Shown here: positions 28,600-37,046 of the stretch, piece by piece | Layout: every line of letters begins with the position of its first letter | Numbering within the stretch: the first letter of the stretch is position 1 | Assembly: GCF_002979655.1 (NCBI RefSeq) | Contig: NZ_PCPG01000001.1 | Span: forward strand, 868,001-932,000 | Length of the DNA: 64,000 nt | Origin: Microbacterium sp. MYb45 | GTDB taxonomy: Bacteria > Actinomycetota > Actinomycetes > Actinomycetales > Microbacteriaceae | Reading direction: 5' to 3' | The notes under the pieces: generated by a model | Told to the model about the DNA's origin: nothing | Databases searched by the model: none | The model's input: only the letters and a program-made list of their open reading frames with translations | Translations under genes and position numbers: made by a program

Positions 28600-30360
28600 A
28601 TGAGCACATCCGTCGTCCTCCCCGCTCTCGGCGAGAGCGTCACAGAGGGTACGGTCACCCGCTGGCTCAAGCAGGTGGGAGACACCGTGCAGGCGGATGA
28701 GGGCCTGCTCGAGATCTCGACCGACAAGGTCGACACCGAGATCCCCTCCCCCGTTTCCGGCGTGATCGAGGAGATCCTCGTGGCCGAAGACGAGACCGTC
28801 GAGGTCGGTGCGCTTCTCGCGCGAATCGGCGATGGCAGCGAGTCGGCCCCTGCGGGAGACGCTCCTGCTGCCGCCGAGGCTGCACCCGCTGAAGCCTCGC
28901 CCGCCGAGGCCGCGCCCGCGGAATCCGCACCTGCGGGGGCCGCACCTGCCGCTGAGGCCCCCGCACCCGCCGCGGAGACGCCGGCTGCAGAATCCGCTCC
29001 CGCCGGCGACGCGACCGACATCGTGCTTCCCGAGCTCGGCGAGAGTGTCACCGAAGGCACCGTGACCCGTTGGCTCAAGCAGGTCGGCGACAGCATCGCC
29101 GTCGACGAGGCGCTTCTGGAGATCTCGACCGACAAGGTCGACACCGAGATCCCGTCGCCGGTCGCCGGTGTGCTGCAGGAGATCGTCGCCGGCGAGGACG
29201 AGACCGTCGCCGTCGGCGCTGTCCTCGCTCGCGTCGGTTCCGGCGCTGCAGCGGCAGCTGAGGCACCGGCCGCTGCGGCACCTACTGCCGCCCCGGCTCC
29301 CGCTCCTGCCGCGGCGCCCGCACCCGCCGCCGCACCGGCACCGGCTGCTGCCGCGGCACCTGCTGCCGCGCCCGCGCCCGCCGCACCGGCACCGGCTGCT
29401 GCTCCGGCTCCTGCCGCTGCTGCTCCGGCCGCACAGAAGCTCGCGCTGCCCACCGAGAACGACAACCTGTACGTGACGCCGCTGGTGCGCCGCCTCGCCG
29501 CACAGCAGGGCGTGGACCTCGCCTCCGTCACCGGAACCGGTGTGGGTGGCCGCATCCGCAAGGAAGACGTCCTCAAGGCTGCCGAGACCGCCACGGCACC
29601 CGCTGCGGCAGCCGCGTCGGCCCCGGCACCGCTCGAGGTGTCTCCGCTGCGTGGCACCACGCAGCCGATGTCGCGCCTGCGCAAGGTTCTGGCGAAGCGT
29701 GCCGTCGAGTCCATGCAGCAGACCGCTCAGCTCACCACGGTGGTCGAGGTCGATGTCACGGCTCTGGCCGACTACCGCGACAGCGTGAAGGCGTCGTTCC
29801 TCGAGAAGACCGGCGACAAGCTGTCGTTCCTGCCGTTCTTCGCGCTGGCGACCGCGGAGGCGCTGCAGGCGTTCCCGATCGTGAACGCGACCGTCGACGG
29901 TGAGAACATCGTGTACCCGGCGAGCGAGAACGTGTCGATCGCGGTCGACACCGAGCGCGGTCTGCTCACGCCTGTGCTGCGCGACGCGGCCTCGAAGAAC
30001 ATCGCGCAGATCGCACATGAGATCGCTGACCTCGCCGCCCGCACGCGTGACAACAAGCTGAAGCCGGACGAGCTCGCCGGAGGAACGTTCACGCTGACCA
30101 ACACCGGTTCGCGGGGCGCATTGTTCGACACCCCGGTCGTCTTCCTTCCGCAGTCCGCGATCCTCGGCACCGGCACGGTCGTCAAGCGTCCCGGCCTCGT
30201 GAAGGTCGGCGGTGCGGATGCCATCGCGATCCGTTCGTACGTGTACCTCGCCCTCTCGTACGACCACCGGATCATCGATGGTGCGGATGCAGCACGGTTC
30301 CTGGGTGCGGTGAAGGCCCGCCTCGAGTCGGCGCAGTTCGCCGCTCAGCTCGGCGCCTGA
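28600..30360 (+). CDS. sucB: 2-oxoglutarate dehydrogenase E2, dihydrolipoamide succinyltransferase
   Basis: 586 residues. Order: lipoyl domain 1 (about 1-78, lipoylated Lys43 in [11 protein letters not shown]), Ala/Pro linker, lipoyl domain 2 (about 139-214, Lys179), a second Ala/Pro linker, the E1/E3-binding domain (about 290-328, [17 protein letters not shown]) and the catalytic acyltransferase domain (about 345-586) with active-site His556 and Asp560 in [17 protein letters not shown] ribosome-binding site precedes the ATG. The two lipoyl domains are near-identical, indicating recent duplication or gene conversion. It follows lpdA in the same operon. Confidence 0.95.
   Translation: MSTSVVLPALGESVTEGTVTRWLKQVGDTVQADEGLLEISTDKVDTEIPSPVSGVIEEILVAEDETVEVGALLARIGDGSESAPAGDAPAAAEAAPAEASPAEAAPAESAPAGAAPAAEAPAPAAETPAAESAPAGDATDIVLPELGESVTEGTVTRWLKQVGDSIAVDEALLEISTDKVDTEIPSPVAGVLQEIVAGEDETVAVGAVLARVGSGAAAAAEAPAAAAPTAAPAPAPAAAPAPAAAPAPAAAAAPAAAPAPAAPAPAAAPAPAAAAPAAQKLALPTENDNLYVTPLVRRLAAQQGVDLASVTGTGVGGRIRKEDVLKAAETATAPAAAAASAPAPLEVSPLRGTTQPMSRLRKVLAKRAVESMQQTAQLTTVVEVDVTALADYRDSVKASFLEKTGDKLSFLPFFALATAEALQAFPIVNATVDGENIVYPASENVSIAVDTERGLLTPVLRDAASKNIAQIAHEIADLAARTRDNKLKPDELAGGTFTLTNTGSRGALFDTPVVFLPQSAILGTGTVVKRPGLVKVGGADAIAIRSYVYLALSYDHRIIDGADAARFLGAVKARLESAQFAAQLGA
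28840..29439 (+). repeat. Ala/Pro-rich linkers and duplicated lipoyl domain in sucB
   Basis: Low-complexity GCN/CCN-rich linkers at 28840-29013 and 29242-29439 flank the second lipoyl domain. That domain repeats the first one (28600-28833) almost word for word at the protein level. The linkers are flexible swinging arms typical of E2 proteins, and the stretch is prone to replication slippage. Confidence 0.85.
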
Positions 30361-30373
30361 CCGATAGAGCACC

Positions 30374-31873
30374 TCATGGCTGGTCCGCGACGTCATACAC
30401 GTCGCGGACCAGCCATTTCTCTTCCGTCCGGATGAGGACGACCATCATGTGCGCCGGTTCCCGAGAGTTCACCTCTCCGGCCTCCTCATCGCCATGACCG
30501 ACCTCGAGCCGCACGACGGCGACGTCCCCGTACTCGTCGACCAGCTCGACGGCGGTCCCCTCCGCAGCCCCGAGCTCTTTCACCACACCGTCAGACCCTG
30601 AGGCCACGGCCTCAGGGCACGCGACGTCGGCACGAGCACGGCAGGTCGTGATCGACGTGAGCAGAGCTGCCGCTGCGGCCACAGGATCGGCTCCTCCCGA
30701 CGAGCTGCTCCTGTCCGGATCTCCACCTGCCCTCGTCTCGTCCGCCGTCCCCTTCTCCGTAGACCCCTCGGATTCCTCGTGCGCCCCGGCGTCCTCCGAC
30801 GCGGGCGTGGCCGATGGCTCACCCCCCGAGGGTGCCGATGCCGATTCGGCCGCCCGCCGCCCTCCTGCATCAGCAGCCTCGCCCGGCTCGCCACCGTCCG
30901 GCCACAGCAGGCCCGCGGCGAGTACGACGACCGCCACGGCTGCCGCCACGATGAACGGACGTCGCCGCGAGTGCGACCGCGTGCCTTGATCCCCTGCCTC
31001 ACCCGTCCTTCGGCCTCGCCGCCCCTGTACCCCCGCCGCGATCCGCGCGTACGCGACCCGGAAGGACTCCTTCGCGGCGTCGGCGAGCGTCACGGCTGTG
31101 GTCGCGATCCCCCGGCTCCTGCGGCGACGATCCGCCCGCAGACGCTGACCGTTCCGCGAAAGGACCGGTTGATGCGCCGTGATCACGCGCGCGACCTCCC
31201 TCGCACGCTCCGGCGCATGCGACCCGCGATCGAGAGGTTGTGGAGCAGCGACGCTCAGGAGCTCTTGCTCCCACACATCGAGGAGCCGGCGCGGGATGCG
31301 CGGCTGTGTGGCGGCCTTCTCGAGCCCCTTCTCGATCACGCTGAGCGCCCGCGTGAGCACCTTGTCGGTGCTGTCTTCGCCCAGTCGCCGGACGATCTGC
31401 GCCGCTCCTTCTCGCGCATCCACCCCTGCTCCGAAGACGAACATCGGCCGTCCGCCGTCGGTCACCCACCATGCTCCGGTGCGTGTCCCCTCCGCACCAT
31501 CGCCGATCTCGTCGAGACCGCGCAGCAGGCTGATCACGAGGGTGCAGCACTCCCCCGGTTTCAGCACTGCCCCCGTGGCCGATCGACGGACCAGGAGCCC
31601 CAGCGCCTGATCCGTGCACCACGGGAGCAGCACATCGTGGCCACCGCCTCGTCGGATGACGTCGATCGGTGCGGCCACATGCTCCGCCCCCGAGTACCGC
31701 CATCCGATCCATCCTCCGAGAGCCGAGGCGTCCACCCGCACCGCCACTGCGTCCCCCGAAGTGACCAGTGCGCCCTCGAACGGCCCCTCATCCGCGTCGA
31801 GAACCCGAACGACCCGATGCGCGGCCGGAAGAAGGGCCGTCCCCCGAGCGTCATGCGTGCCGATGTCTGTCAT
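30374..31873 (-). CDS. Hypothetical single-pass membrane protein
   Basis: 499 residues from ATG 31873. A cytoplasmic N-terminal domain (about 1-290) is followed by one membrane segment (about 306-324, PFIVAAAVAVVVLAAGLLW), a Ser/Gly/Glu-rich extracytoplasmic linker (about 325-400) and a small C-terminal domain (about 400-499) ending EKWLVRDVYDVADQP. The cytoplasmic part has a loose resemblance to a degenerate protein kinase (LKPGECCTLVISLLRGLDEI, then WWVTDGGRPMFVFGAG), but no HRD or DFG catalytic motif is present. I do not assign a function. The last codons form the sucB terminator. Confidence 0.7.
   Translation of the reverse strand: MTDIGTHDARGTALLPAAHRVVRVLDADEGPFEGALVTSGDAVAVRVDASALGGWIGWRYSGAEHVAAPIDVIRRGGGHDVLLPWCTDQALGLLVRRSATGAVLKPGECCTLVISLLRGLDEIGDGAEGTRTGAWWVTDGGRPMFVFGAGVDAREGAAQIVRRLGEDSTDKVLTRALSVIEKGLEKAATQPRIPRRLLDVWEQELLSVAAPQPLDRGSHAPERAREVARVITAHQPVLSRNGQRLRADRRRRSRGIATTAVTLADAAKESFRVAYARIAAGVQGRRGRRTGEAGDQGTRSHSRRRPFIVAAAVAVVVLAAGLLWPDGGEPGEAADAGGRRAAESASAPSGGEPSATPASEDAGAHEESEGSTEKGTADETRAGGDPDRSSSSGGADPVAAAAALLTSITTCRARADVACPEAVASGSDGVVKELGAAEGTAVELVDEYGDVAVVRLEVGHGDEEAGEVNSREPAHMMVVLIRTEEKWLVRDVYDVADQP
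30376..30416. terminator. Terminator of sucB overlapping the 3' end of the convergent gene
   Basis: An 18-bp perfect stem, ATGGCTGGTCCGCGACGT with its complement, around CATAC, followed by TTTCTCTT on the plus strand. The same bases encode the last residues and stop codon of the minus-strand gene ending at 30374. Confidence 0.85.
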
Positions 31874-32024
31874 TCCTCCATCACAGCCCACCGCACACCG
31901 GAATCTGCGTGATCCGGGCCTCACCGAACGGGTTCCGGCCGATGCCGAGAATGTGCAGGAAGAGTGCCGTCACATCCGACTCCGCTTCACGCGAACGGCG
32001 ACATCACGAGGGCTGCGGACTCGG

Positions 32025-32030
32025 TAGGCT
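32025..32030 (+). promoter_or_regulatory. -10 box of DUF4191 gene (leaderless)
   Basis: TAGGCT, 7 nt before the ATG at 32038. Confidence 0.55.
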
Positions 32031-32037
32031 GGTCCCC

Positions 32038-32748
32038 ATGGCAAAGCGTGCTCCTGAACCCGAAAAGCGTCCTGGGTTCTTCTCCCAGATCAAGTCCCTC
32101 TTCCGGTTCACCCGTGAGGCCTACCCGTGGCTTCCGTGGGCTCAGCTCGCGATCCTGGTCGGCGGCGTCCTCATCGGCCTCGTCGCCGGCTACCTGATCC
32201 CGCCGTTCCAGATCTGGACGCTCGTCCTCTGGGGCATCACGGGTCTCATGCTCGGCGTCCTCGGCGCGCTGTTCCTCATGACCCGAATGTCGACTTCGGC
32301 CATGTACACGAAGATCGACGGCATGCCCGGCGCCACCGGCCACGTGCTCAGCACCAGCCTCGGACGCAGCTGGCAGGCGTCGGAGACGCCCGTCGGCATC
32401 AACCCGAAGACGCAGGAGGCGGTGTACCGCACCATCGGTCGCGGTGGCATCGTCGTCGTGGGAGAAGGTGCGCGGGGCCGCCTGACCCGCCTCGTCAACG
32501 AGGAGCGCAGCAAAGCCCAGCGCGTCGCGCACGGAGTTCCCGTCACGGTGCTCTACGTCGGGCACGGCGAGGACGAGGTCGCGATCGCCGACCTGGCGAA
32601 GACGATCAAGAAGCTCCCGAAGGCCATCGACAAGACCACCATGGCAGCGGTCATCCGCCGCGTGGACTCGGTCTCGCAGTCGCTGTCTTCGCTGCCGATC
32701 CCCAAGGGGATCGACCCGACGAAGGTGCGCTCGCAGCGACCTCGTTGA
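32038..32748 (+). CDS. DUF4191 family membrane protein
   Basis: 236 residues. After a basic N-terminus (FFSQIKSLFRFTREAYPWL), two membrane segments at about 39-61 and 66-87 (AQLAILVGGVLIGLVAGYL, IWTLVLWGITGLMLGVLGAL) precede a soluble domain. That domain has VLSTSLGRSWQASETPVGIN and RTIGRGGIVVVGEG. This is the actinobacterial DUF4191 pattern, function unknown; homologues are often next to lipoyl metabolism and glnA genes, as here. TAGGCT 7 nt upstream suggests a leaderless transcript. Confidence 0.85.
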   Translation: MAKRAPEPEKRPGFFSQIKSLFRFTREAYPWLPWAQLAILVGGVLIGLVAGYLIPPFQIWTLVLWGITGLMLGVLGALFLMTRMSTSAMYTKIDGMPGATGHVLSTSLGRSWQASETPVGINPKTQEAVYRTIGRGGIVVVGEGARGRLTRLVNEERSKAQRVAHGVPVTVLYVGHGEDEVAIADLAKTIKKLPKAIDKTTMAAVIRRVDSVSQSLSSLPIPKGIDPTKVRSQRPR

Positions 32749-32768
32749 GCCCAGCACTCTGAAACGAA

Positions 32769-32804
32769 GAGCGCGGCCGTTTTCCTTTGAGGGCGGCCGC
32801 GCTC
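32769..32804. terminator. Bidirectional terminator hairpin
   Basis: GAGCGCGGCCG pairs with CGGCCGCGCTC around a 14-nt loop, between the convergent DUF4191 and rimK genes. Confidence 0.75.
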
Positions 32805-32808
32805 TCGT

Positions 32809-33996
32809 TCATTCGGAGAGCGGCTGCCGAGGCAGGCGACGGACCTTCGCACGCCGACGACGACGCTCGGGAACCATCGAACGCATCTCGTCGAGCTTGC
32901 CGAAGCAGAACAGTCGGTCGTCCGCCTCGAGGACCACGTGCTTGCGCGGGTTCGGGATCACGCTCACGCCGCGGTGGAGCGTGAGGACCGTGATGTCGCG
33001 TTCCCAGAGGCCCGCCTCACCCAGAGTCTTGCCGACCAGGTCGACGGCGCCATGCACCATCAGTTCCGCGACGCCGTATCCCGTCGAAACCGTGAGCCGT
33101 TGCCGCACATCGATCTCGGGGAACGCGACCTGACCGGCGATGTAGTCGATGATCGCGCCGGCGACATCGAGCTTCGTCGCCGTCTCGATGCCCTGCAGCC
33201 CCGGCGAGGAGTTGACCTCCATGACCAGCGGTCCGTCGTCACCTTCGAGCATGTCGACGCCGGCGACCCGCAGCCCCATGATCTGCGCGGAACGGACGGC
33301 GGCACGCTCATACACGGGGTCGAGTTCGACGGCCTCGACGGATCCCCCGCGGTGCACGTTCGAGCGGAATTCGTCTCCGGCGGCCGAACGCCGCATCGCG
33401 GCCACGACACGGTCACCGACGACGAGAGCCCGGATGTCGCGTCCGCGACTCTCCGAGATGAATTTCTGGATCAGCACGTTCTGCTTGGTGGAGTGCAGCG
33501 TCTCGATGATCGCCTCGGCCACCTTCACCTGGGGCGCGAGGATGACTCCGATCCCCTGGGTTCCCTCCAGCAGCTTGATCACGACCGGCGCCCCACCGAC
33601 GCGCTCGATCGCCGGACGCACGTCTGCGCGATTGCGTACGAACGCCGTCGGCGGCATCGCGATGTTGTGCCGTGACAGGATCTGATTCGCGCGGAGCTTG
33701 TCCCGTGCGCTGGAGATCCCGTTCGCGGTGTTCGGCGTGTACACGTCCATCTGCTCGAACTGCCGCACCACGGCGGTGCCGAAGTACGTGATCGAGTTGC
33801 CGATGCGGGGCAGGATCGCGTCGTAGTCGCTGAGCTGACGACCCCGATAGTGGAGGTCGGGTTCATCGGCCGTGAGATCGATCGCGAAGCGCAGCGTATT
33901 GAGCACCTTGACGTTGTGTCCGCGCTGAAGCGCAGCTGCGCGCAGTCGCTGGGTGGAGTACGCCTGCGGCGCACGGGAGAGCACTGCGATCTTCAC
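32809..33996 (-). CDS. rimK: RimK-type ATP-grasp glutamate ligase with C-terminal RCK_C-like domain
   Basis: 395 residues. Residues 1-297 follow E. coli RimK closely: MKIAVLSR, LPRIGNSITYFGTAVVRQFE, ARDKLRANQILSRH, the ATP site VVIKLLEGTQGIGV, RDIRALVVGDRVVAAM, EFRSNVHRGG, and metal ligands in GPLVMEVNSSPGLQGIE. RimK adds glutamates to ribosomal protein S6. The extra 98 residues (GVAELMVHGAVDLVGKTLGE..., VSVIPNPRKHVVLEADDRLF) look like an RCK_C/TrkA-C regulatory domain, known elsewhere to bind small ligands such as c-di-AMP; the tail is Arg-rich. The start is GTG 33996 with an AGGAAA ribosome-binding site. It is divergent from a RimB-like gene, 20 bp away. Confidence 0.88.
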   Translation of the reverse strand: MKIAVLSRAPQAYSTQRLRAAALQRGHNVKVLNTLRFAIDLTADEPDLHYRGRQLSDYDAILPRIGNSITYFGTAVVRQFEQMDVYTPNTANGISSARDKLRANQILSRHNIAMPPTAFVRNRADVRPAIERVGGAPVVIKLLEGTQGIGVILAPQVKVAEAIIETLHSTKQNVLIQKFISESRGRDIRALVVGDRVVAAMRRSAAGDEFRSNVHRGGSVEAVELDPVYERAAVRSAQIMGLRVAGVDMLEGDDGPLVMEVNSSPGLQGIETATKLDVAGAIIDYIAGQVAFPEIDVRQRLTVSTGYGVAELMVHGAVDLVGKTLGEAGLWERDITVLTLHRGVSVIPNPRKHVVLEADDRLFCFGKLDEMRSMVPERRRRRAKVRRLPRQPLSE

Positions 33997-34016
33997 GGGG
34001 GATTTTTCCTGCCAGG

Positions 34017-34508
34017 ATGTATCAGGTGAGTAGGACTACCCCCCATTCAAACACCCTTACGGGGTGGCGAGAATGGGTGAGCCTGCCCGATCTCGGAGTC
34101 GACTGGCTGAAAGCCAAGATCGACACCGGTGCGCGCACCTCCTCACTGCACGCGTTCGACATCGTCGAGTTCGAACAGGACGCCCAGCCCTGGGTCCGTT
34201 TCAAGGTCAAACCCTGGCAGGACAGCCAGGAGGACGCCGTGGTCGTCGAGTGCCCGGTCCACGACCGGCGCGCCGTGCGCAGCTCGTCGGGGCACGCACA
34301 GGAGCGCCTCGTAGTGGAGTTGTTGATCCGCCTCGTCGACCGCGAAGTGCTCGCCGAGGTGACGCTGAGCAACCGCGACGAGATGGGCTTCCGGATGCTC
34401 ATCGGAAGAGAAGCGCTGCGACAGGGATTCTCGGTCGACCCGGCACGATCGTTCCTCGGCGGACGCGCACCCCGAGAGGCCCGTCGCCGCAACCGCGGCA
34501 AGATCTGA
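34017..34508 (+). CDS. RimB-like ATP-dependent zinc protease family protein (PF05618)
   Basis: 163 residues. The core shows WVSLPDLGVDWLKAKIDTGARTSSLHAF (DTGA reminiscent of an aspartic-protease active site), then VECPVHDRRAVRSSSGHAQER and RDEMGFRMLIGREALRQGF, the PF05618 pattern. In Pseudomonas the RimB member of this family acts opposite RimK on S6 glutamate tails. Here it sits head-to-head with rimK, forming a likely writer/eraser pair. The start is uncertain: ATG 34017 and GTG 34026 are both possible. The basic C-terminus is short. Confidence 0.82.
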   Translation: MYQVSRTTPHSNTLTGWREWVSLPDLGVDWLKAKIDTGARTSSLHAFDIVEFEQDAQPWVRFKVKPWQDSQEDAVVVECPVHDRRAVRSSSGHAQERLVVELLIRLVDREVLAEVTLSNRDEMGFRMLIGREALRQGFSVDPARSFLGGRAPREARRRNRGKI

Positions 34509-34517
34509 ACGCTGCGC

Positions 34518-34946
34518 TCAGGCGCGGATGAGAACGGTGCCGACGGCCTTGTCATGCAGGCCGCGCTGATCGGCGTCCCAGATCACCGCCGGCACGACCA
34601 CGACGAGCAGGAGGGTGCGCACGATCGGCCGCCACAGGCCGACCCAGGCACCGTCGCGGCGCACGAGCCGCATTCCGAGGATCCGGTGGCCCGGGCTGCC
34701 TCCCGCGGTAGGGATGAAGAGGATCTGCAGCACGGCGAACACCAGCATCGGCGCGAACTGCGTGAGCCCGGCTTCGGTGGGAAGCGCGAACTGGTCGTAG
34801 CCGAGGAACGCGGTGGCGATGATGGTCGCGGCGAGGTAATCGATGAGCAGAGCCCCGATGCGGCGGCCCGGCCGGGCGATGCTGCCGGGACCAGACTCCG
34901 GGAGTCCGAGTCGCTCACCGGGGTACGTGTTCACAGCATCCGTCAC
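34518..34946 (-). CDS. RDD family membrane protein
   Basis: 142 residues. The family signature RPGRRIGALLIDYLAA starts the first membrane helix, followed by two more (FAPMLVFAVLQILFI, IVRTLLLVVVVPAVI) and the conserved GGSPGHRILGMRLVR loop. Function unknown; RDD proteins are small membrane proteins often near glnA in actinobacteria. GTG 34946 is preceded by TAGGCT at 6 nt, suggesting a leaderless transcript. It ends 9 bp from the convergent RimB-like gene. Confidence 0.88.
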   Translation of the reverse strand: MTDAVNTYPGERLGLPESGPGSIARPGRRIGALLIDYLAATIIATAFLGYDQFALPTEAGLTQFAPMLVFAVLQILFIPTAGGSPGHRILGMRLVRRDGAWVGLWRPIVRTLLLVVVVPAVIWDADQRGLHDKAVGTVLIRA

Positions 34947-34952
34947 TCCCCC

Positions 34953-34958
34953 AGCCTA
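34953..34958 (-). promoter_or_regulatory. -10 box of RDD gene (leaderless)
   Basis: TAGGCT on the minus strand, 6 nt before GTG 34946. Confidence 0.5.
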
Positions 34959-34993
34959 CCGAGAGCGAAATGCCGCATCGTCGCCGGGCTCCT

Positions 34994-35009
34994 GTAACAC
35001 GCCCGAAAC
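34994..35009 (+). promoter_or_regulatory. GlnR box upstream of glnA
   Basis: GTAAC-acgccc-GAAAC fits the actinobacterial GlnR half-site pair (gTnAC-n6-GaAAC). A -10 candidate TACCGT follows at 35018-35023, about 70 nt before the glnA ATG. This implies nitrogen-responsive control by GlnR, whose gene is not in the window. Confidence 0.7.
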
Positions 35010-35092
35010 AAAGCGGATACCGTAGAGAAATCCCCCGTCCGTACTCTGCAGAGTGGCCGTGAAGCCATCGATCCGCATTACAGGAGTCGTAC

Positions 35093-36517
35093 ATGTTCAA
35101 AGATTCGTCCGAGGTACTGACCTACATCAAGGAGAACGACGTCAAGTTCCTTGACATCCGTTTCACCGATCTCCCTGGTGTACAGCAGCACTTCAACATT
35201 CCTGCATCGACGGTCGACGAGGCTTTCTTCACCGACGGTCAGCTGTTCGACGGCTCCTCGATCCGCGGTTTCGCGAGCATCCACGAGTCGGACATGCAGC
35301 TCATCCCCGACGTCACCACCGCGTACGTCGACCCCTTCCGCGAGGCGAGCACCCTCGTGATGCTGTTCGACATCTACAACCCGCGCACCGGCGAGATCTA
35401 CTCGAAGGACCCGCGTCAGGTCGCCAAGAAGGCCGAGAAGTACCTGACGTCGACGGGCATCGCCGACACCGCGTTCTTCGCCCCCGAGGCCGAGTTCTAC
35501 ATCTTCGACGACGTCCGCTACAACGTCACCTCGAACTCCAGCTTCTACAGCGTCGACTCGGAAGAGGGCGCCTGGAACACCGGCCGCGAAGAAGAGGGCG
35601 GCAACCTCGGCAACAAGACCCCGTACAAGGGCGGCTACTTCCCGGTGAGCCCGGTCGACAAGACCGCTGACCTCCGCGACGACATCACCCTCAAGCTGAT
35701 CGACGCCGGCTTCATCCTCGAGCGCTCGCACCACGAGGTCGGCACCGGCGGGCAGCAGGAGATCAACTACCGCTTCGACACGATGGTCCACGCGGCGGAC
35801 GACATCCTGAAGTTCAAGTACATCGTCAAGAACACCGCCGAGGAGTGGGGCAAGGTCGCGACCTTCATGCCCAAGCCCCTCTACGGCGACAACGGCTCAG
35901 GAATGCACACGCACCAGTCGCTGTGGAGCGACGGCAAGCCGCTCTTCTACGACGAGGCCGGCTACGGTCAGCTCAGCGACATCGCACGCTGGTACATCGG
36001 CGGCATCCTGGCGCACGCGCCGGCCCTGCTCGCCTTCACCAACCCGACGCTGAACAGCTACCACCGTCTGGTGAAGGGCTTCGAGGCTCCGGTCAACCTG
36101 GTCTACTCGGCCGGAAACCGCTCCGCCGCGATCCGCATCCCGATCACGGGCTCCAACCCGAAGGCCAAGCGCATCGAGTTCCGCGCGCCCGACGCCTCCG
36201 GAAACCCGTACCTCGCCTTCGCCGCGCAGCTGATGGCGGGCCTCGACGGCATCAAGAACCGCATCGAGCCGCACGAGCCGGTCGACAAGGACCTCTACGA
36301 GCTTCCGCCCGAGGAGGCCAAGGACATCCCCCAGGTGCCGAACTCGCTGCTCGACTCGCTCGACGCCCTGGCGGCCGACCACCAGTTCCTCCTCGAGGGC
36401 GGCGTGTTCACCAAGGAGCTCATCGAGACCTGGATCTCGTACAAGTACGAGAACGAGATCCTGCCGATGGCCCAGCGCCCGCACCCGTTCGAGTACGAGC
36501 TGTACTTCGGGGTCTGA
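35093..36517 (+). CDS. glnA: Glutamine synthetase type I
   Basis: 474-residue dodecameric GS-I that makes glutamine from glutamate, ammonia and ATP. Visible are FDGSSIRGF near the N-terminus, [12 protein letters not shown], the ATP-site [20 protein letters not shown] and the glutamate flap region [17 protein letters not shown]. The adenylylation tyrosine Tyr402 is present in [10 protein letters not shown], so it is a target of GlnE (encoded at 48461-51436). An AGGAG ribosome-binding site precedes the ATG, and a GlnR box lies about 90 bp upstream. It is monocistronic, ending at a strong hairpin. Confidence 0.97.
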   Translation: MFKDSSEVLTYIKENDVKFLDIRFTDLPGVQQHFNIPASTVDEAFFTDGQLFDGSSIRGFASIHESDMQLIPDVTTAYVDPFREASTLVMLFDIYNPRTGEIYSKDPRQVAKKAEKYLTSTGIADTAFFAPEAEFYIFDDVRYNVTSNSSFYSVDSEEGAWNTGREEEGGNLGNKTPYKGGYFPVSPVDKTADLRDDITLKLIDAGFILERSHHEVGTGGQQEINYRFDTMVHAADDILKFKYIVKNTAEEWGKVATFMPKPLYGDNGSGMHTHQSLWSDGKPLFYDEAGYGQLSDIARWYIGGILAHAPALLAFTNPTLNSYHRLVKGFEAPVNLVYSAGNRSAAIRIPITGSNPKAKRIEFRAPDASGNPYLAFAAQLMAGLDGIKNRIEPHEPVDKDLYELPPEEAKDIPQVPNSLLDSLDALAADHQFLLEGGVFTKELIETWISYKYENEILPMAQRPHPFEYELYFGV

Positions 36518-36534
36518 CGACCGCAGCGCATCGT

Positions 36535-36572
36535 GAAGAGCCCGCCTCAGCTTCGGCTGAGGCGGGCTCTTC
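36535..36572 (+). terminator. Terminator of glnA
   Basis: A 17-bp perfect stem (GAAGAGCCCGCCTCAGC) around a TTCG tetraloop, 17 bp after the glnA stop. Confidence 0.9.
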
Positions 36573-37046
36573 CGCGTACAGTCCCGTACGCGACGCGGTA
36601 GCGGGAGTGGATCACGACGTCGCCGACGCGACTGCAAGGACCTCCGGGAACGAGTCCGGCTGGGGGCCGAACATGATTCCCGAAGGTCCTCGCCGCTCCA
36701 GCCGGTCACGAAGAGCCGGCGAGCATCACCACGCACATGTTGGGGATACCACGTGCGGGGTGAAGGTGTCGTTCCCCGAGGCGAGGAAAGGAACGCCCGG
36801 GGGTGACGTGAGAAGCCATGAGGCTGTATGCGACATGGTTCGCCTTTCGTCACAGATTCGGGTGCTGCTCCATCGCGGCTTCCAGCGGCGGGTGGTGAAG
36901 CAGTGTCAGTCTCTCGACACGACATTCCCGACTGAAGAGCGGGAGCGGCATCTGCGACAAAGAGGTCCTCCGTGACAGGAATTGCTCTGTCGCAACTTCC
37001 CCTTCGGGCACGCCGAGCCGCGAGACGGCGACGAGCGTGGGAGCGG
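36573..37046. other. Intergenic region without a recognised gene
   Basis: 474 bp between the glnA terminator and the AraC gene stop. No ORF with a recognisable product on either strand. The best small candidate is minus-strand 36850-36951 (33 codons, MPLPLFSRECRVERL...), without a well-placed ribosome-binding site. On the plus strand an open frame of about 100 codons (36672-36975) is Arg/Ser/Gly-rich and not protein-like. It may be a decayed gene or an untranslated region. Confidence 0.5.

Noticed and set aside
28840..29439. Repetitive sequence resembling a tandem-repeat or CRISPR-like array
   Set aside because: It is the Ala/Pro-coding linker and duplicated lipoyl domain of sucB; the frame is open throughout and there are no spacers.
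28594..30396. A 600-codon minus-strand open frame opposite sucB
   Set aside because: It is a mirror of the E2 lipoyl domains and Ala/Pro linkers, rich in Arg, Gly, Cys and Ser, with no protein family resemblance.
36850..36951. A 33-codon minus-strand ORF
   Set aside because: No well-placed ribosome-binding site or -10 box and no recognisable family; kept only as a note in the intergenic entry.
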